64,000 nt of DNA, taken from NCBI GenBank assembly GCA_007449985.2, contig VIIQ02000227.1, positions 62,001-126,000 of the forward strand, read 5' to 3'. The notes under the pieces are model-generated. The model saw nothing but the letters and a program-made list of their open reading frames with translations. It ran no database searches and was not told where the DNA came from. This document shows positions 11,884-39,170 of this stretch, one piece after another. The number at the start of each line of letters is the position of its first letter. Positions within the stretch are counted from its first letter, which is position 1. Origin of the DNA: Desmodesmus armatus. Taxonomy: Eukaryota; Chlorophyta; Chlorophyceae; Sphaeropleales; Scenedesmaceae. The position numbers and the translations under genes are program-made.

Positions 11884-13041
11884 GCCTCATGTGAGAAGCT
11901 CACAAGGTGTCACTTGCACTGTTTTGCTTGCAGGTGTTGTGATGTTGCGTGCCTTCACTGCTTCAGTAGTACTGAAGCTTACAATTCCATTGGAGCTCCG
12001 GCATGTCAGCTACTGCATGGTGTAGCAGCCGTTGTCAGTAGGCCATGTGTGCAGTCTCAACCAACAGTGATGCTGTTGTTGTGTAGGCGGCAGCCATGTG
12101 GTTGCTAGTGATAGCTGCTGTGGTACAGCACAGGTGCTGCCATCAAGCGTGCTGCAAGCTGAGTGTGGTGTGCTGGTGGTTGCGGTATGCATGTCAACAA
12201 TGAGATGCTGGCGCACCGCGCAGCGGTGGGATTGCGCCCACGTGACACACGCCCTAGACAGCATGCTTGTTTATTTGGTGGCCCCTGTGCCGATGGCCTC
12301 GTGATATGGGGACGTGCATCAGACAATGTTCAGTAGCTGCACTGTTGCTTTGCTGCAGAGTCAGACAACTGTTGCTTTGCCAGCTGCACTGCCAGCGGCT
12401 GGATTTTCCACATGTTTTTGGTGGCAACACCAGCCAGCAGTTTGCTGCTGTCACATGTCAGCCACAACCAGCAATTTGTTTGGAAAGTGTAACAACATCA
12501 ATGGTACAATCTGATTTGTTCTGTGCTGCAACTCATGCCATGCCATTGTACAGTACACGGTGTACTGTATAGTACAGTGCAGTACATGACTCATGACTCA
12601 TTGGCAAAACAGTCATTGTGATTAGCATGTGATCAGCAGGTCATGTACACCCACGCACCAGTTGCTGTGCAAAGGGGGGACTGTCACAGCAGGTTGTGAT
12701 CATATAGGTTTCAAACCCGCAGTACAAATTCCCTAGGGACAGTGTAACACAGTCCGTCAGCACATGCGTAACACAAATTCTGACAGCATCATTCGTGTCT
12801 GATATCCAAGTGTCGGATACTGCATCAGGAGGGTTGATCTGACGGCAGCAGCAGCAGCAGCAGCACGCCATTCCACCATATGTCTGCCTTCGTTGAGCCT
12901 CACCATCCTGCTGTTCAAAAGCCCTCCGACTGTGCGACAGAGTGATACACATTATCAGTGATCCATGCAGCAACATCACTGCCTAACAATCCATGCAGCA
13001 AAATCACTGCCTAACAACAGCCTCATTGTCTCTCATTGCAG

Positions 13042-13180
13042 ACGCTGAGCAGCTTGCGCACGATGTCACCCCGCTGCTGGCCCAACAGCCGCTCAGCCAC
13101 AGGCAGCTGCGTTGACAGAGTGACGGCCTGCACTACGCCAGTCCCCTGGTACTTGGTGAAGAAGGGGGCCTACCCAGACG
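13042..13180 (-). CDS. Possible orphan coding exon, unrecognised
   Basis: The minus strand reads FFTKYQGTGVVQAVTLSTQL then PVAERLLGQQRGDIVRKLLS. This has codon-like composition and no low-complexity bias, unlike surrounding frames. It lies beyond the CobW stop codon and would need its own gene, perhaps with the stretch at 11715-11883. No clean splice donor was found and I do not recognise the family. Confidence 0.25.
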
Positions 13181-13452
13181 ACAGAGCACCTGACACATCA
13201 GCCCCTTGAGAGAGTGGCTTGCAGTAGCCATGCAACCTTCATGGACCCCCCCCATGTATTGTGTGCAGGCACGGTGTGCACACCAGTGAGACAGTGACAG
13301 TGAGACAGTGATTGTCTTACAGCAATCACTCACAGTGCGATGATTTAGGGTTGGAAGCCATGTCTTTACCCGGTTACACATGAGTAAGACACAGCATCAC
13401 CACAGCACGTGCACTTCTGCATGGCAGCTCTGCCAAAGGCCTGCGCACAGGC

Positions 13453-13457
13453 TTACA
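13453..13457 (-). promoter_or_regulatory. TGTAA polyadenylation-type signal for the CobW gene
   Basis: TTACA on the plus strand is TGTAA on the coding strand, 74 nt past the CobW stop codon. TGTAA is the usual poly(A) signal of volvocalean algae, and the spacing fits. Another lies at 13373-13377. Confidence 0.55.
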
Positions 13458-13530
13458 CCCCCTTCACACTGCCAGACCAACACACCCCTAACACTACCAC
13501 ACATGCCCTGCTTGCATCTGCTGATCACTC

Positions 13531-16500
13531 CTAGCAAGCGCCAGCGTGTTCAGGGTCCGGCAGGCTGGCCCACTTGCTGTCGTACATCTGCATCTCATCG
13601 TCTGTCAGCAGAGCAGAGTCCAGCTGCTCACAGATCTTGGCCTGCAGCACACAGCACACAACACCAGTGAGTATGCATACCAATGGATTTCATATTTGTT
13701 TGGACTGCCCCGCAGGATGTAAGATGTCAGTGGATGGCTGGTAGGTTGCTGGTGACCATCACATCCTGGCCAATACCGCAAACCATTCAGAGCGGTAGAC
13801 CCCCAAAAATCCCCATGTGCGGACGAGGGGCAAACCGCACAAGACTTTCACAGAGCAACAGCACTGCACACTGCCAACCCAGCTGATGCCAGGGTACAGT
13901 TCTACCGTGGAAGGCATGCCTGTGTTCAACGCAAACACCCACCCAAACAAGTGACAGGCTGCAATCTTACCTCATCCATGCCCGCGCCAATGAACACAAT
14001 CTCCTGGCGCCTGTCCCCCATGCCTGGTGCAAAGTCTGACAGGATGATCTGGCGCTGCCCACTGGCCTCATCGGGCCACTCATCATCCGGCACAGCAGCC
14101 CACCAGTCACCCTCCTCACGGATCTCAAAGTGCTGGCCTGGTGGGACGATGCAGCGGCAGTTGCGCAGCACAGATCATCGCACAGTCAGTACAGCTGTGC
14201 CCTGGCCCCTACATCCCTCCCTACAGGGCATCCAAGCCAGCTATACACAGCTTACTGCCACTTGTCTCACCACAGCAAGAGGAAACCCACCACTTGCACG
14301 CTACCACTTGGGTTTGCACACATACAAACACCAAGTGCCCAAAGCCGAGCTACCTACGTAGGCCATGCGAGCTGTGGGCTGAGCAGAGCACTCCTTGACG
14401 TTGCAAGTGGTCTGACCCCGACGCACGTGGTTTTGAACCTGACATTGGGTACCCCTCTCGGTCGTCAGCGCACTGACACGCTGACCCATAAAACAAGACG
14501 CCCTGCCCTCACCTGCGTGGCTCCAGTAGAAGGCTGTGGTGTGTTTGTTGCTGAGCCACATGAAGCCCTTGCTGCGCAGCACTGACTTGATGGGGCTGTC
14601 ACCCAGTGCTGCCGCTGCTGCCTCTGCCTCAACAGCCTTGTTGTGGGTCACAGGCAGCCAGCGCAGCACCATGTCCTGCAGCCTGAACAGCACACACAGC
14701 ATTGTGACATCAACCAGTGCAATCAGGTTCAGTTGAGGTATACTCTGACCAAGGTTGGGTGCAGTGCACAGTCCAACAGCAGCAGCAATAGCGTATCGGT
14801 CAGCGATGCACGCAGGTGACTCGCGCATATCAGACCGCTGGCGTGCTGTTGGGATCCCTGCCTTGCATCCCTCATGCCCTCTGCACCCCTCCCCGCACAT
14901 GCCTTGCCTGACGCTCGTGAGGTGCGTGTATGCCTCACATTGCAAGCAAGTGCAGAGTCCCTGGCAGAGACCAACTGCAGGACTGATGTTGCCAGCGTGC
15001 AGTCGTTCACAACTGCAGTGCCCTCCTGCCTCCTCCATCCAAAGACAGCCCAGGCCTAACAGCTCCCTCACATGTGTTTACACAACATGTATCAAAGAAC
15101 AGGTGTCTGAAGCAAGTTGCGTCACTCACCTCTTGAGGTGGAAGGGGCGCCTCCTGTGGTACACAAAGCTGCGGATGCCAAAGCGCTGCGCTGCACGGGT
15201 CTCAGAACGCTCGCCATGGCTGTGGCTGTGGTCGTGGGCGTGGGTGTGGCCACTGTTGGCGCCATGTTCATGGCTGTGTGCATGGCCGTGTTCATGGCTG
15301 TGTGCATGGTCGTGGCCATGGCTGTGTGCATGGTCATGGCCATGGTTGTGTTCATGGTCAAGCTTGCATGAGCTGCTGCAGCTGTGGTGGTCAACGTGAT
15401 GGTGGTGCTTGTGCGCTTCATCCGTGCAGTCTGGCTTGCTGCAGCTGGAGACATGGGCAACCTCCTGCAGAAGCAGAACACAGTCGCAGCGGCAGCAGCA
15501 GCAGCAGCAGCAAACACAAGGCTTGTCTCTGGGAGGCCTCATTGTTGCAGATGTATTAACCTGCTGTTGCAACATGAGACAAGCAGCGGCAGGAAGTCAG
15601 CAGCATTCTGCTTTCACCAGGCAGCTGCTTGTGTAGCTCCTCATCAGCGCCGACAATGGGGAGTGCATATGGCCTGCTCTTGCGTGTGCTGACGCGCTGC
15701 CACAGGTTTGCTTTTCTATCCCCTCAGAAAGCAGCGGCTGGCGGTGAGCCAGGCTGGGGCGGGCCAGCAGTGCATGAATGCCGCATGTCCAACTTCCCTG
15801 TGCTGCTCACCTGTGCTGCCTTAGCTGCTGCGACTGCCCCCTGTGCTGCCCCTCAATGTTGAGCTGCGCCACCACCTTGTGAACGTTGCTGCCAAACACC
15901 TGCTCCAGGGGGACCTGCAGTAACACACATGAAGTGGAGTAGCTTAGTGTCAGGCTGTGGTGCAGACAACCTCGCCTACTCCACATTTAGTGTAGTAGGT
16001 TAGTTGCCTGCACCAGTAGCCCTGCTGGCACACTGTCAGCGCCGACTGCTGCAAGGCACAGAAGAAAGAGTGCCAGCATCAGCGGATCCCCCCCCCCCCC
16101 ACCTTTCCTGCGCCGCCACACAACACAACCCGCAACAACCACCTCCTGCCCGGCCGCATGCCCCCCCCCCTCCACACCCACCTTAGCCTGTTCACAAGCG
16201 ATGACTGTAGCGAGTGGGTTGAGGCTGCTGACAATGGCCTGCAGCTGCTCAAGCGCCTCACCCTCAAGGGAACCAGGCAGCAGGTCAACCTGCGGGGGGG
16301 GGGGGGGGGGGGGGGGGGATAAGTCAGACACAGACAAGCAGTGGGGTTAGCATGATACAAAAGTGGTTGTGTACGTTTGGCGTCTGAGCCCCAAACCCTG
16401 AACACCCTCAAGGGATCTGGGCAGCAGGTCAACCTGGGGGAGGGCAGAGGGTTGAGGGTTGGTCAGATGCAGACAAGCAGTGGGGTCAGCATCTATGGAT

Positions 16501-19500
16501 GAGGGTGGGAGGGTGGAGGTACAGACACGCAGTGGGGTCAACAGCCATGGATGGTTGAGATCATCTCAAGTCATGAGTCATGAGTCATTCTTGGGGTCTG
16601 CACCCAAGTGTGGCAATATCAAGGAGCCAACCAGACTCTTGCGTGTGGGTGCGTTTCAGCAAGACAAAGTTCCCCCCAGGTCCTTTTATCAGGACTCTAC
16701 CGGGTCCAGTTGACTGCTGCTGTACTTGCATATTCACAGTATTCGATTGCTTGCCCACATGCTGGAAATGCCCCCCCCCCTTTATTCACTGGTGGCAAGC
16801 CAACAGACAATGGCAAGTGGCAGGGAAGACAGGGCGACAGCTGTCACATGGTAGAGCAGAATGATGTCTGCCAACTCATTCTGTTTCACGAGCAGGTCCA
16901 CCACTGCCAATGATGGCGGCTGTCTTGGGTTTTAGGGTTTAGGTTGCAGCACCGATGCACTGACGGACGCGTGCCACCAACAGCCCCCCCCCCCCCCCAC
17001 ACACACCCCGCCCCTCTCCCCCCCCCCTGCCTCATTCACTGGTGGCAAGCAACTAGTGGCAAACAACATGGCAAGGCCACAAAAGTGGCAGTGAGGAGGA
17101 ACAATCACAAGTGTGCGACCATCCCCCACCTTGTTGAGCAGTATGAAGTCTGCGCACTCGATCTGCTCCACCAGCAGGTCCACCACTGGACGCATGTTGC
17201 CACCATCACCCAGCTCAGGACGGGACGCAAGGGGCAGCCTGCGGGGGCGGAGGGGGGGGGGACACAGGGTGGCAGGTCGGGTGTGCGTGAAAGATACTTG
17301 GACGGGTGGGTGGGTGTGGTGGGTGGGTTGGGGGGGGGGGGGGGGGCACACGCATCGTGTGAAGGTGGGCATGGCGATGGCTGCTTGACTGGACGCATGT
17401 TGCCACCATCACCCAGCTCAGGACGGGAGGCAAGGGGCAGCCTCTGGCAGTCACAGGGTGGCAGGAGAGCAGGGCTGTTGTGTTATGGTGGCCCGGATCG
17501 GATGAACTGATGATGGCTCTCTCGTCTGCGTTGCGGGTGATTGGGGGCGCCCAAGGTGCAACACATCCATATAGCTCTACCGTCATCCGCTGTAACCCTC
17601 CCGGGGGGGGGGGGGGGGGGTGTCAACACAGCTGTGCTGATTGCGTATGCCATCACCCATTACTCCTGTGCAGTTTGCACCACCTGATAAAGCATGTATG
17701 CTGCATCTATCAGTGCTGCTACTTTGTTGCACCTGTCAGCCCTCAACAAAGTAACAGCACTGACGGGTGCAAGGCCCTCGACTTTGCTGCACCCACCAAC
17801 CCCCTTACTTTGTTGCCTAGTCCTTGATGAAGCTGCTGCTGTCCACGAGTGTTGTGTGATGGTGGGTGAGATAAAGGGCTCTCTGATTATGTGTGCATGT
17901 TGCGGGTGAATGGAGGGTGCAGCACCTCCACCTGACGCTACTGTCAATGGGGGAGGGGGGGGGGCACATGTGCTCATTGCACATATTGCCGTCGGCAATT
18001 GCCCCTGTGCAGTTGAACACCTGTCGACCCCTCCCACTTTGTTGCGTAGTCCTTGAAAAAGCTGCTGCTGTTGATAACCCAGCAGATAAGCCTGGCAATC
18101 CTGACAAGGCGACGAGGGGGGGGGGGGGGGGGTCAAACTCGGCAGTGCTCTTACTTTGTTGCGTAGTCCTTGATGAAGCTGCTGCTGTCCACGAGTGTGA
18201 CCAGAGTGTCCAGCTCCACACGCTGCAGCAGTGGGTGGCCGGCAGCAGCAGCCTCAACAAACTGATCACGGATGTTCTGAGGCTCAGCAACACCAGAGTT
18301 CTCCAGGACAATCCTGCAGCAGCATGGCGCATGTAAGGAAGTGACATTATTGGCGATAGCGAAAGCTGCAGATCTGGAGGTTGCTTGCCTCTGGTTGATC
18401 ATGAATGTGTAACTGTGCGGATGGACAACACCCCCTGGGGACCCGTGGGCGGGCATACAGCTGATTATGCATCAATGTCACCGACCACTGCCAAGTCACG
18501 GCTGCCTAACAGACTGGCGCAGAGACTGGTGTTGCTGCAGCTGCTGCAGCTGCTGCTGCGGTGGCAGTGGTATTAGCATCGGTGGTGCCCTGTCTGAGTT
18601 CTCTGTGTGCTCCTTCGTTGACTTGGCTAAACTGCCATGCAAGCAGGAACCTGTCATGGCAGTTGCTGCTACTGCTGCTGGCATGCATGTCGCGCTGCTC
18701 CTCTGCTGCTGCTGTCGCTGCCGCCGCCGCCGCCGCTGCTGCTGCTGCTGCTGCTGAGGCTCATGACGCCGGCATGTGTGCCAAGCTAGTGTAGCGCACC
18801 TGGCGTAAGGCTCTCCCCGCTTGTCCGCCAGCGCCATGATCTGCTCAAATGACGCAAACAGCTCATCCTGGAGGTTGCAGCCTGCAGCAGAAAACGCCGG
18901 CAGTGCATCGAGGCGTAGTCACATGATGGGGTGGAGAAGGCACAGATGATAGCAACAGCACCACGCGCACGGATTGGCTGCAGTGATGGAGAGACGTGCA
19001 CAGAGGGCCTGCAAAACTAGCTGCAACAGTCACAGCTGATGCATTCCACCTGCAGCTGCCCAGTCATCAAGACACGGCTGCAGATGGTGACGTGCTTTGC
19101 TGCCCCCATAACTGATGCCACAACTGCTACTGCTGCTGCGTTGGAATACACATCAGCACCACGGTACACGTGTCCCTCCTCCCTCCTTCAGGTGAAAACA
19201 CCGCCCCCACTCACATGCACAGCCGTTGGCCAGCTCTATTGTGTCTGCCAGGTCTGCTGTGGTGTTGGTGGCCTCCCCGCGTTTGGTACACATAAGCACC
19301 ACGACCCCCCCCCCCCCCCCGGGGCACTAACCGCCCCTCACTCACATGCGCAGCCGTTTGCCAGCTCTATGGTGTCTGCCAGGTCTGCTGTGGTGTTGGT
19401 TGCCTCCCCACGCGCCCTGTTCCTGTCGTTGCGCACCAGCTTGGCGTCTATGTTGATGGCAGCAACATCATTCACAATGCAGGCCACCTTCTCCTTGCTG

Positions 19501-19947
19501 TTCTCAAGCAGGTAGCGCAGCAGGGTGGTTTTGCCTGCACAGGCATACCATGCAACACAGGGTTGCTGAGGATGGTGGTGATGTTGGATGGAGAGCCTGA
19601 ACTATGCTGGGTCAGTGTCAGACAATGGGAGCATCTTTAGTCGCACCTGACCCACACATGCTCAAGCGTGTGCTGGGGTCACAGACAGCATATGTATGCT
19701 GATTTGATGGTGCACCATACATATACTGACGCACAAACAGTGTGTTTTATGTCAGTGCTTCAGGCATTCCATGCAAGCAGCTGCAGCACCAGGACATACT
19801 GGCTGCTGTGACTTGCACTTGTGATCAGAGCAGCACACTGGTTGCCACACAATGAGCGGTGCTGCACGCCCACGCCGGCTTGAAATGGTACTAACCTGAC
19901 CCCAGAAAACCACTGAGCATAGTGACTGGTGTTTTCTTCGTTGCCAT
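13531..19947 (-). CDS. CobW/COG0523 G3E-family GTPase (zinc metallochaperone-like), 11 exons, 519 aa
   Basis: Exons (transcript order): 19896-19947, 19346-19534, 18800-18881, 18155-18313, 17130-17238, 16182-16289, 15811-15914, 15130-15438, 14513-14682, 13971-14137, 13531-13641. All borders are GT-AG and phases close to 1560 nt. The first ATG precedes Walker A GFLGSGKTTLL (residues 13-23), split by intron 1. The metal motif NGCACC (Cys79, Cys81, Cys82; CXCC) is completed across intron 2. SGVAEP (114-119) is the usual switch motif, and NKVD (196-199) is the base-specificity motif, split by intron 5. A His-rich loop (about 275-345, dozens of His in HSHEHGHAHSHEHG-type runs) precedes the C-terminal CobW domain with FGIRSFVYHRRRPFH, SKGFMWLSN and GDRRQEIVFIGAGMDE (468-483). 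Family knowledge: such GTPases bind Zn(II) through CXCC and deliver it to client enzymes using GTP; the His loop is a metal reservoir. Exon 8's acceptor (15438) was chosen because it alone keeps frame; an upstream AG at ~15468 breaks it. Confidence 0.93.
16259..17447 (-). repeat. Acceptor-side copies of CobW exons 5 and 6
   Basis: The first ~55 bp of exon 5 with its acceptor (17186-17245) recurs at 17389-17447 with few changes. The start of exon 6 (16259-16291) recurs at 16407-16437. An older, diverged copy of the 3' half of exon 5 lies at ~16849-16908 (AGCAGGTCCACCACTG retained), next to a second CATTCACTGGTGGCAAGC (16783 and 17034). Confidence 0.8.
17715..18200 (-). repeat. Exon-4 3'-end copies in CobW intron 4
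   Basis: Exon 4's end with donor (18151-18200; plus strand TTACTTTGTTGCGTAGTCCT) recurs at ~17806-17850 (TTACTTTGTTGCCTAGTCCT, followed by the same TGATGAAGCTGCTGCTGTCC) and, more diverged, at ~18036-18071. A shorter ACTTTGTTGCACC piece lies at ~17718. Donor AA|GTAAG is kept in the 17806 copy. Confidence 0.85.
19149..19410 (-). repeat. Duplicated exon-2/donor unit in CobW intron 2
   Basis: The 3' end of exon 2 with its splice donor (19338-19410) is copied in the intron at 19207-19280. ~70 bp align with a handful of mismatches, and the GTGAGT-type donor is kept. The repeat extends into intron sequence (ACACAT.AGCACCACG at 19149 and 19287), so the unit is about 135 bp. A C-run (19306-19320) lies between the copies. 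Confidence 0.85.
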
Positions 19948-20315
19948 GATGCCCCCTCTGTCAGCAGGACGGTGCTGGTACTTTTTCAGGCCGAGGGTGT
20001 GATGCACCGAACACGGTCAGACAGCTTAGACCGATGGTGGTAAGCTTGAAACGAACATTCAAAGTGAATGCAGTGTGCAAACACCTTGTGCATCAGTTGC
20101 CAGGGTGTTGTCACCCAAACCCCCTGGTCATTGACCGTGGTGGCAAGGGACTCAACAGTCTCATGCCATATCCATCGCCTGGTCACACTTTGAGAAGACG
20201 CCCCCTTAGCAACGTTGCTGTGAACCAACTTCTGATCACCTGCTGGCCTGGGTCTGTCATCTTTGGTCCGTCTCGTCTGCATTTCGTCACTACTGCAATC
20301 TTGGAAAACGTTTTG
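19948..20315. promoter_or_regulatory. Divergent (head-to-head) promoter region, CobW and ORP genes
   Basis: The start codons of the minus-strand CobW gene (19947) and the plus-strand ORP gene (20316) are 368 bp apart, pointing away from each other. Both promoters and 5' UTRs must fit here. No clear TATA box is seen. The layout suggests shared regulation, which is inference only. Confidence 0.6.
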
Positions 20316-27251
<6,936 letters not shown>

Positions 27252-28826
27252 GAGGCCGTGCATAGCAGATTGTGTGGTCAGTTGTTGTGGGTATGTGGGT
27301 TGAGGTTGAGATAAGGTTGATGTTGCAGTTGGTTGAGGGTTGTGGCTGCTGCCGGTCCAGAGTTGCAGTGATCTGTAGTGGTAGCTGTGCGCGGTGGTAG
27401 CTGCTGTGGCAGAACTCAACAAAGGCTTTTTATTGGCGTGCAAGGAGGTGTCAGGATCCCAGTGTGCATCGTGTAGTAGTATGCAGTGTGTGCAGCTTGC
27501 AGGCGTGAGAATAGCCAAGAGCATTTTGGGTGCTGGCTGCATGTGTCTAAGGGTGGTCAGCCCACCTCATGCCGCAAATGCAGGCTAGCCCATACACCAC
27601 CCCATGATATGTTATATCTCAGTGACATCAACTCGACACTATCTGGTATTGTCACATGGTGCAGTGGTCGGGAGGCATTCTTGATTGGCTTTGTCAGGGG
27701 GTATGTTATTGCCCCTGGGTTTTGTGCATGTCGTACCGGTGCCCAACAAATGACCTTGAGTTGTGCATGGCGTGCATGTTCCAATTTTAGGGGTGTCGGT
27801 TGCTCTTGAGCAGCGTATGAAGCTTCCAAGCTGACACATTTTAGCTGCAAAAGTATGGTATCCGTGCCAAGCAGTGTTTCGCTCAACTTCTTATATGTTT
27901 GGGGGCGCGTTTTGGGCGTTTTCGACCTGCTGCCATGTTCTTGTGGGGTGCTGGTCTTTCTGGTTGAGCACAAGGGCAGTAGAGGGCAGTATCGAAGGGT
28001 TTTTTTTTGGGGGGGGGGGCAGCTTGCATGGCGTGTTTTGCTGAATGGCAGGCTCGCTGCTGCTTGCATGTACCAGCACTGCGTGGTGCTGGTTGTTGGC
28101 CAGCGTGTGAGCACCTGCAGTGTGTCCCTGTGCAATTGTGCGCACTGGTGTCTGCGTGGTGTGACGTGTGTTAGTTGCACGACAGTTTTCACAATCACAG
28201 CAGCAAGCCGCTGCATCAACTTGCGTGCATGTTGTGTTGCCACCACCCCCATGTGGGTGGCCCCTCAGTTGTGGCAGCGTGATCAGGAGTTACACTGGCC
28301 CAGCTGTGTTGGAATGAAGGCACTGAGTGTACAGCGCCCATGTTATCTCTGGGCATGTGAAGTGCTGGATGTAACACAGTGTGACCATGTCAGGGGCACG
28401 TGATGCTCTGCTTTGAGGTTTCTGACAGTGAGAAATTCACCACTGGGGTGACCCAGTGGGGTCCAATGTTTGTGATGGTAATCACACCAAATTGAATCGG
28501 GCGTACATATTCAGTTGAAATCGTAGGTGGGGTAACAAAGATTTCTGAAGGATCCCAGCGCATGCATTCTGAAGGATCCCAGCGCTTGCTCACTTGCTTT
28601 CGGCATCTGTTGATCTGGTGCTGTCACTTTCGTCTTGCCTGTCCCTTGATTTGTGTGATCGTCGTTGGTGTTTTGGTTCGTGTTGCATGTTGACACAGTT
28701 TCAGGGCGACTCTCAGCGGGCAACGAGCAGCCAGCAATAGCAGCAGCAGCAGCAGCAAGCACTGTGCAGAAAACCGACAGGGTCACTGAGGGGCCAAACC
28801 TGACAAAGAGCTGACAGCGCAGCAAC
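27252..28826. other. Intergenic spacer between ORP and DUS3
   Basis: About 1.6 kb without a recognisable gene. It should contain the ORP 3' UTR and DUS3 promoter. A TGTAA occurs only far downstream (~28371). A short tandem TCTGAAGGATCCCAGCGC is at ~28542 and ~28568. A CAG run (28735-28757) sits just upstream of the DUS3 start. Confidence 0.5.
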
Positions 28827-38115
<9,289 letters not shown>

Positions 38116-39170
38116 GTCGTGTCCTTGACCTGCTGCCGGTGCACGGGTGTCCCTTGCAGCCATGATGAAAATGTGTATGTGTTCAAGGTGCCAGTGTGTG
38201 CGGATGTGTGTTTGTGACTGTTCACGAGTGGCATGGTCATACCTTTGCATTGTGGGGACTGTTTTGTGCCAGGCATGCCAGTGGCAGTGACTCAACCGCA
38301 AGGGGCTGACCACTTGGCCAACTACATGTCCACACACCGGGGCGGGCATGTAGCTGGCTGTAGCTGGACGAGCCGCCTGCGCCACTAGGTTGAGCATGGT
38401 CAATACTCTCTATACACCAAGTCGGCTACTCCCAGCTACAAGCTACGGCAGCATTGACCCAGGCTGCCCTAGGAACAGGCTACGAGCTACAGTTGCCGGA
38501 GCACATGGTGTAGCCAGCTGTAGCTGCCTGTAGCTGGCCAGCCTATGGTTGTGCAGTACCAACCCTTGTAGATACTTTCCCTGGCTGGCCCTTTTGGTTG
38601 GCCGAGAAACACAATAATGCACGATGCAATGGTTTATGACCATTACACCAGCAGCTACACGCCAAATCAACGAGCTTCGTGCTGAAACAGCAGCACAGCT
38701 ACAGCCAGCTACACTGGGCTACATGTTACAGTCAACATGGCCCCCATACAAGGCGTAATGAGCTACAAGCTACAGTCACCCACAGACATACGTGTCCAGG
38801 GAGGGGGGGTTTCCATGTAGCTGACCCGGGGGTGGGAATGGTTTGACTTACCAGTTACATCTGCCGAAACACATTCTATAGCTACAGCCAGCTCCAGGTC
38901 TGCCCCTGTGTGTGGGACATGTAGCTGGCCAAGTGGTCAGCCCCTTTCAACCACACTCAGCACCAGTCCTTCGGCGTTGGCGTGGACAGCATTCAGCCTC
39001 CAGCCAACAATGACAGGGGAGTAACAGCTTACACTGCCGAGAAGGTTGTTGTTGCACTGCTGGTGCACTGTAATGTGCAAACCACATCATGCACTTACTG
39101 TTGTGTGGAGCCCTGTTGGTACTGTGGGCCAGGGGACTCCCGATGCCGCTTGATCAAGCTCAGGCAGGCT
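38116..39170. other. DUS3 3' flank
   Basis: Contains the DUS3 3' UTR (from 38116), the MITE, and ~220 bp of non-repetitive sequence before the satellite. No gene is seen. Confidence 0.5.
38300..38946. mobile_element. hAT-like MITE, 647 bp
   Basis: Terminal inverted repeats of about 65 bp start AAGGGGCTGACCACTTGGCC at both ends, with only a few mismatches inward. The flanks carry an 8-bp target-site duplication, TCAACCGC (38292-38299) and TCAACCAC (38947-38954), 7/8 identical. The interior has no ORF and is built of TGTAGCTGG and GAGCTACA motifs. TSD length suggests a hAT transposase source; this is family inference. Confidence 0.88.

Larger units (their letters stand above)
11501..13530. other. 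Spacer between minisatellite and CobW gene; two weak coding candidates
   Basis: No confident gene. Two minus-strand stretches look coding (listed separately at 13042-13180 and 11715-11883). A near-perfect hairpin lies at 12549-12569, followed by CATGACTCATGACTCATT (~12584-12601). A 31-bp direct repeat, CCATGCAGCAA.ATCACTGCC, occurs at ~12963 and ~12991. Confidence 0.5.
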
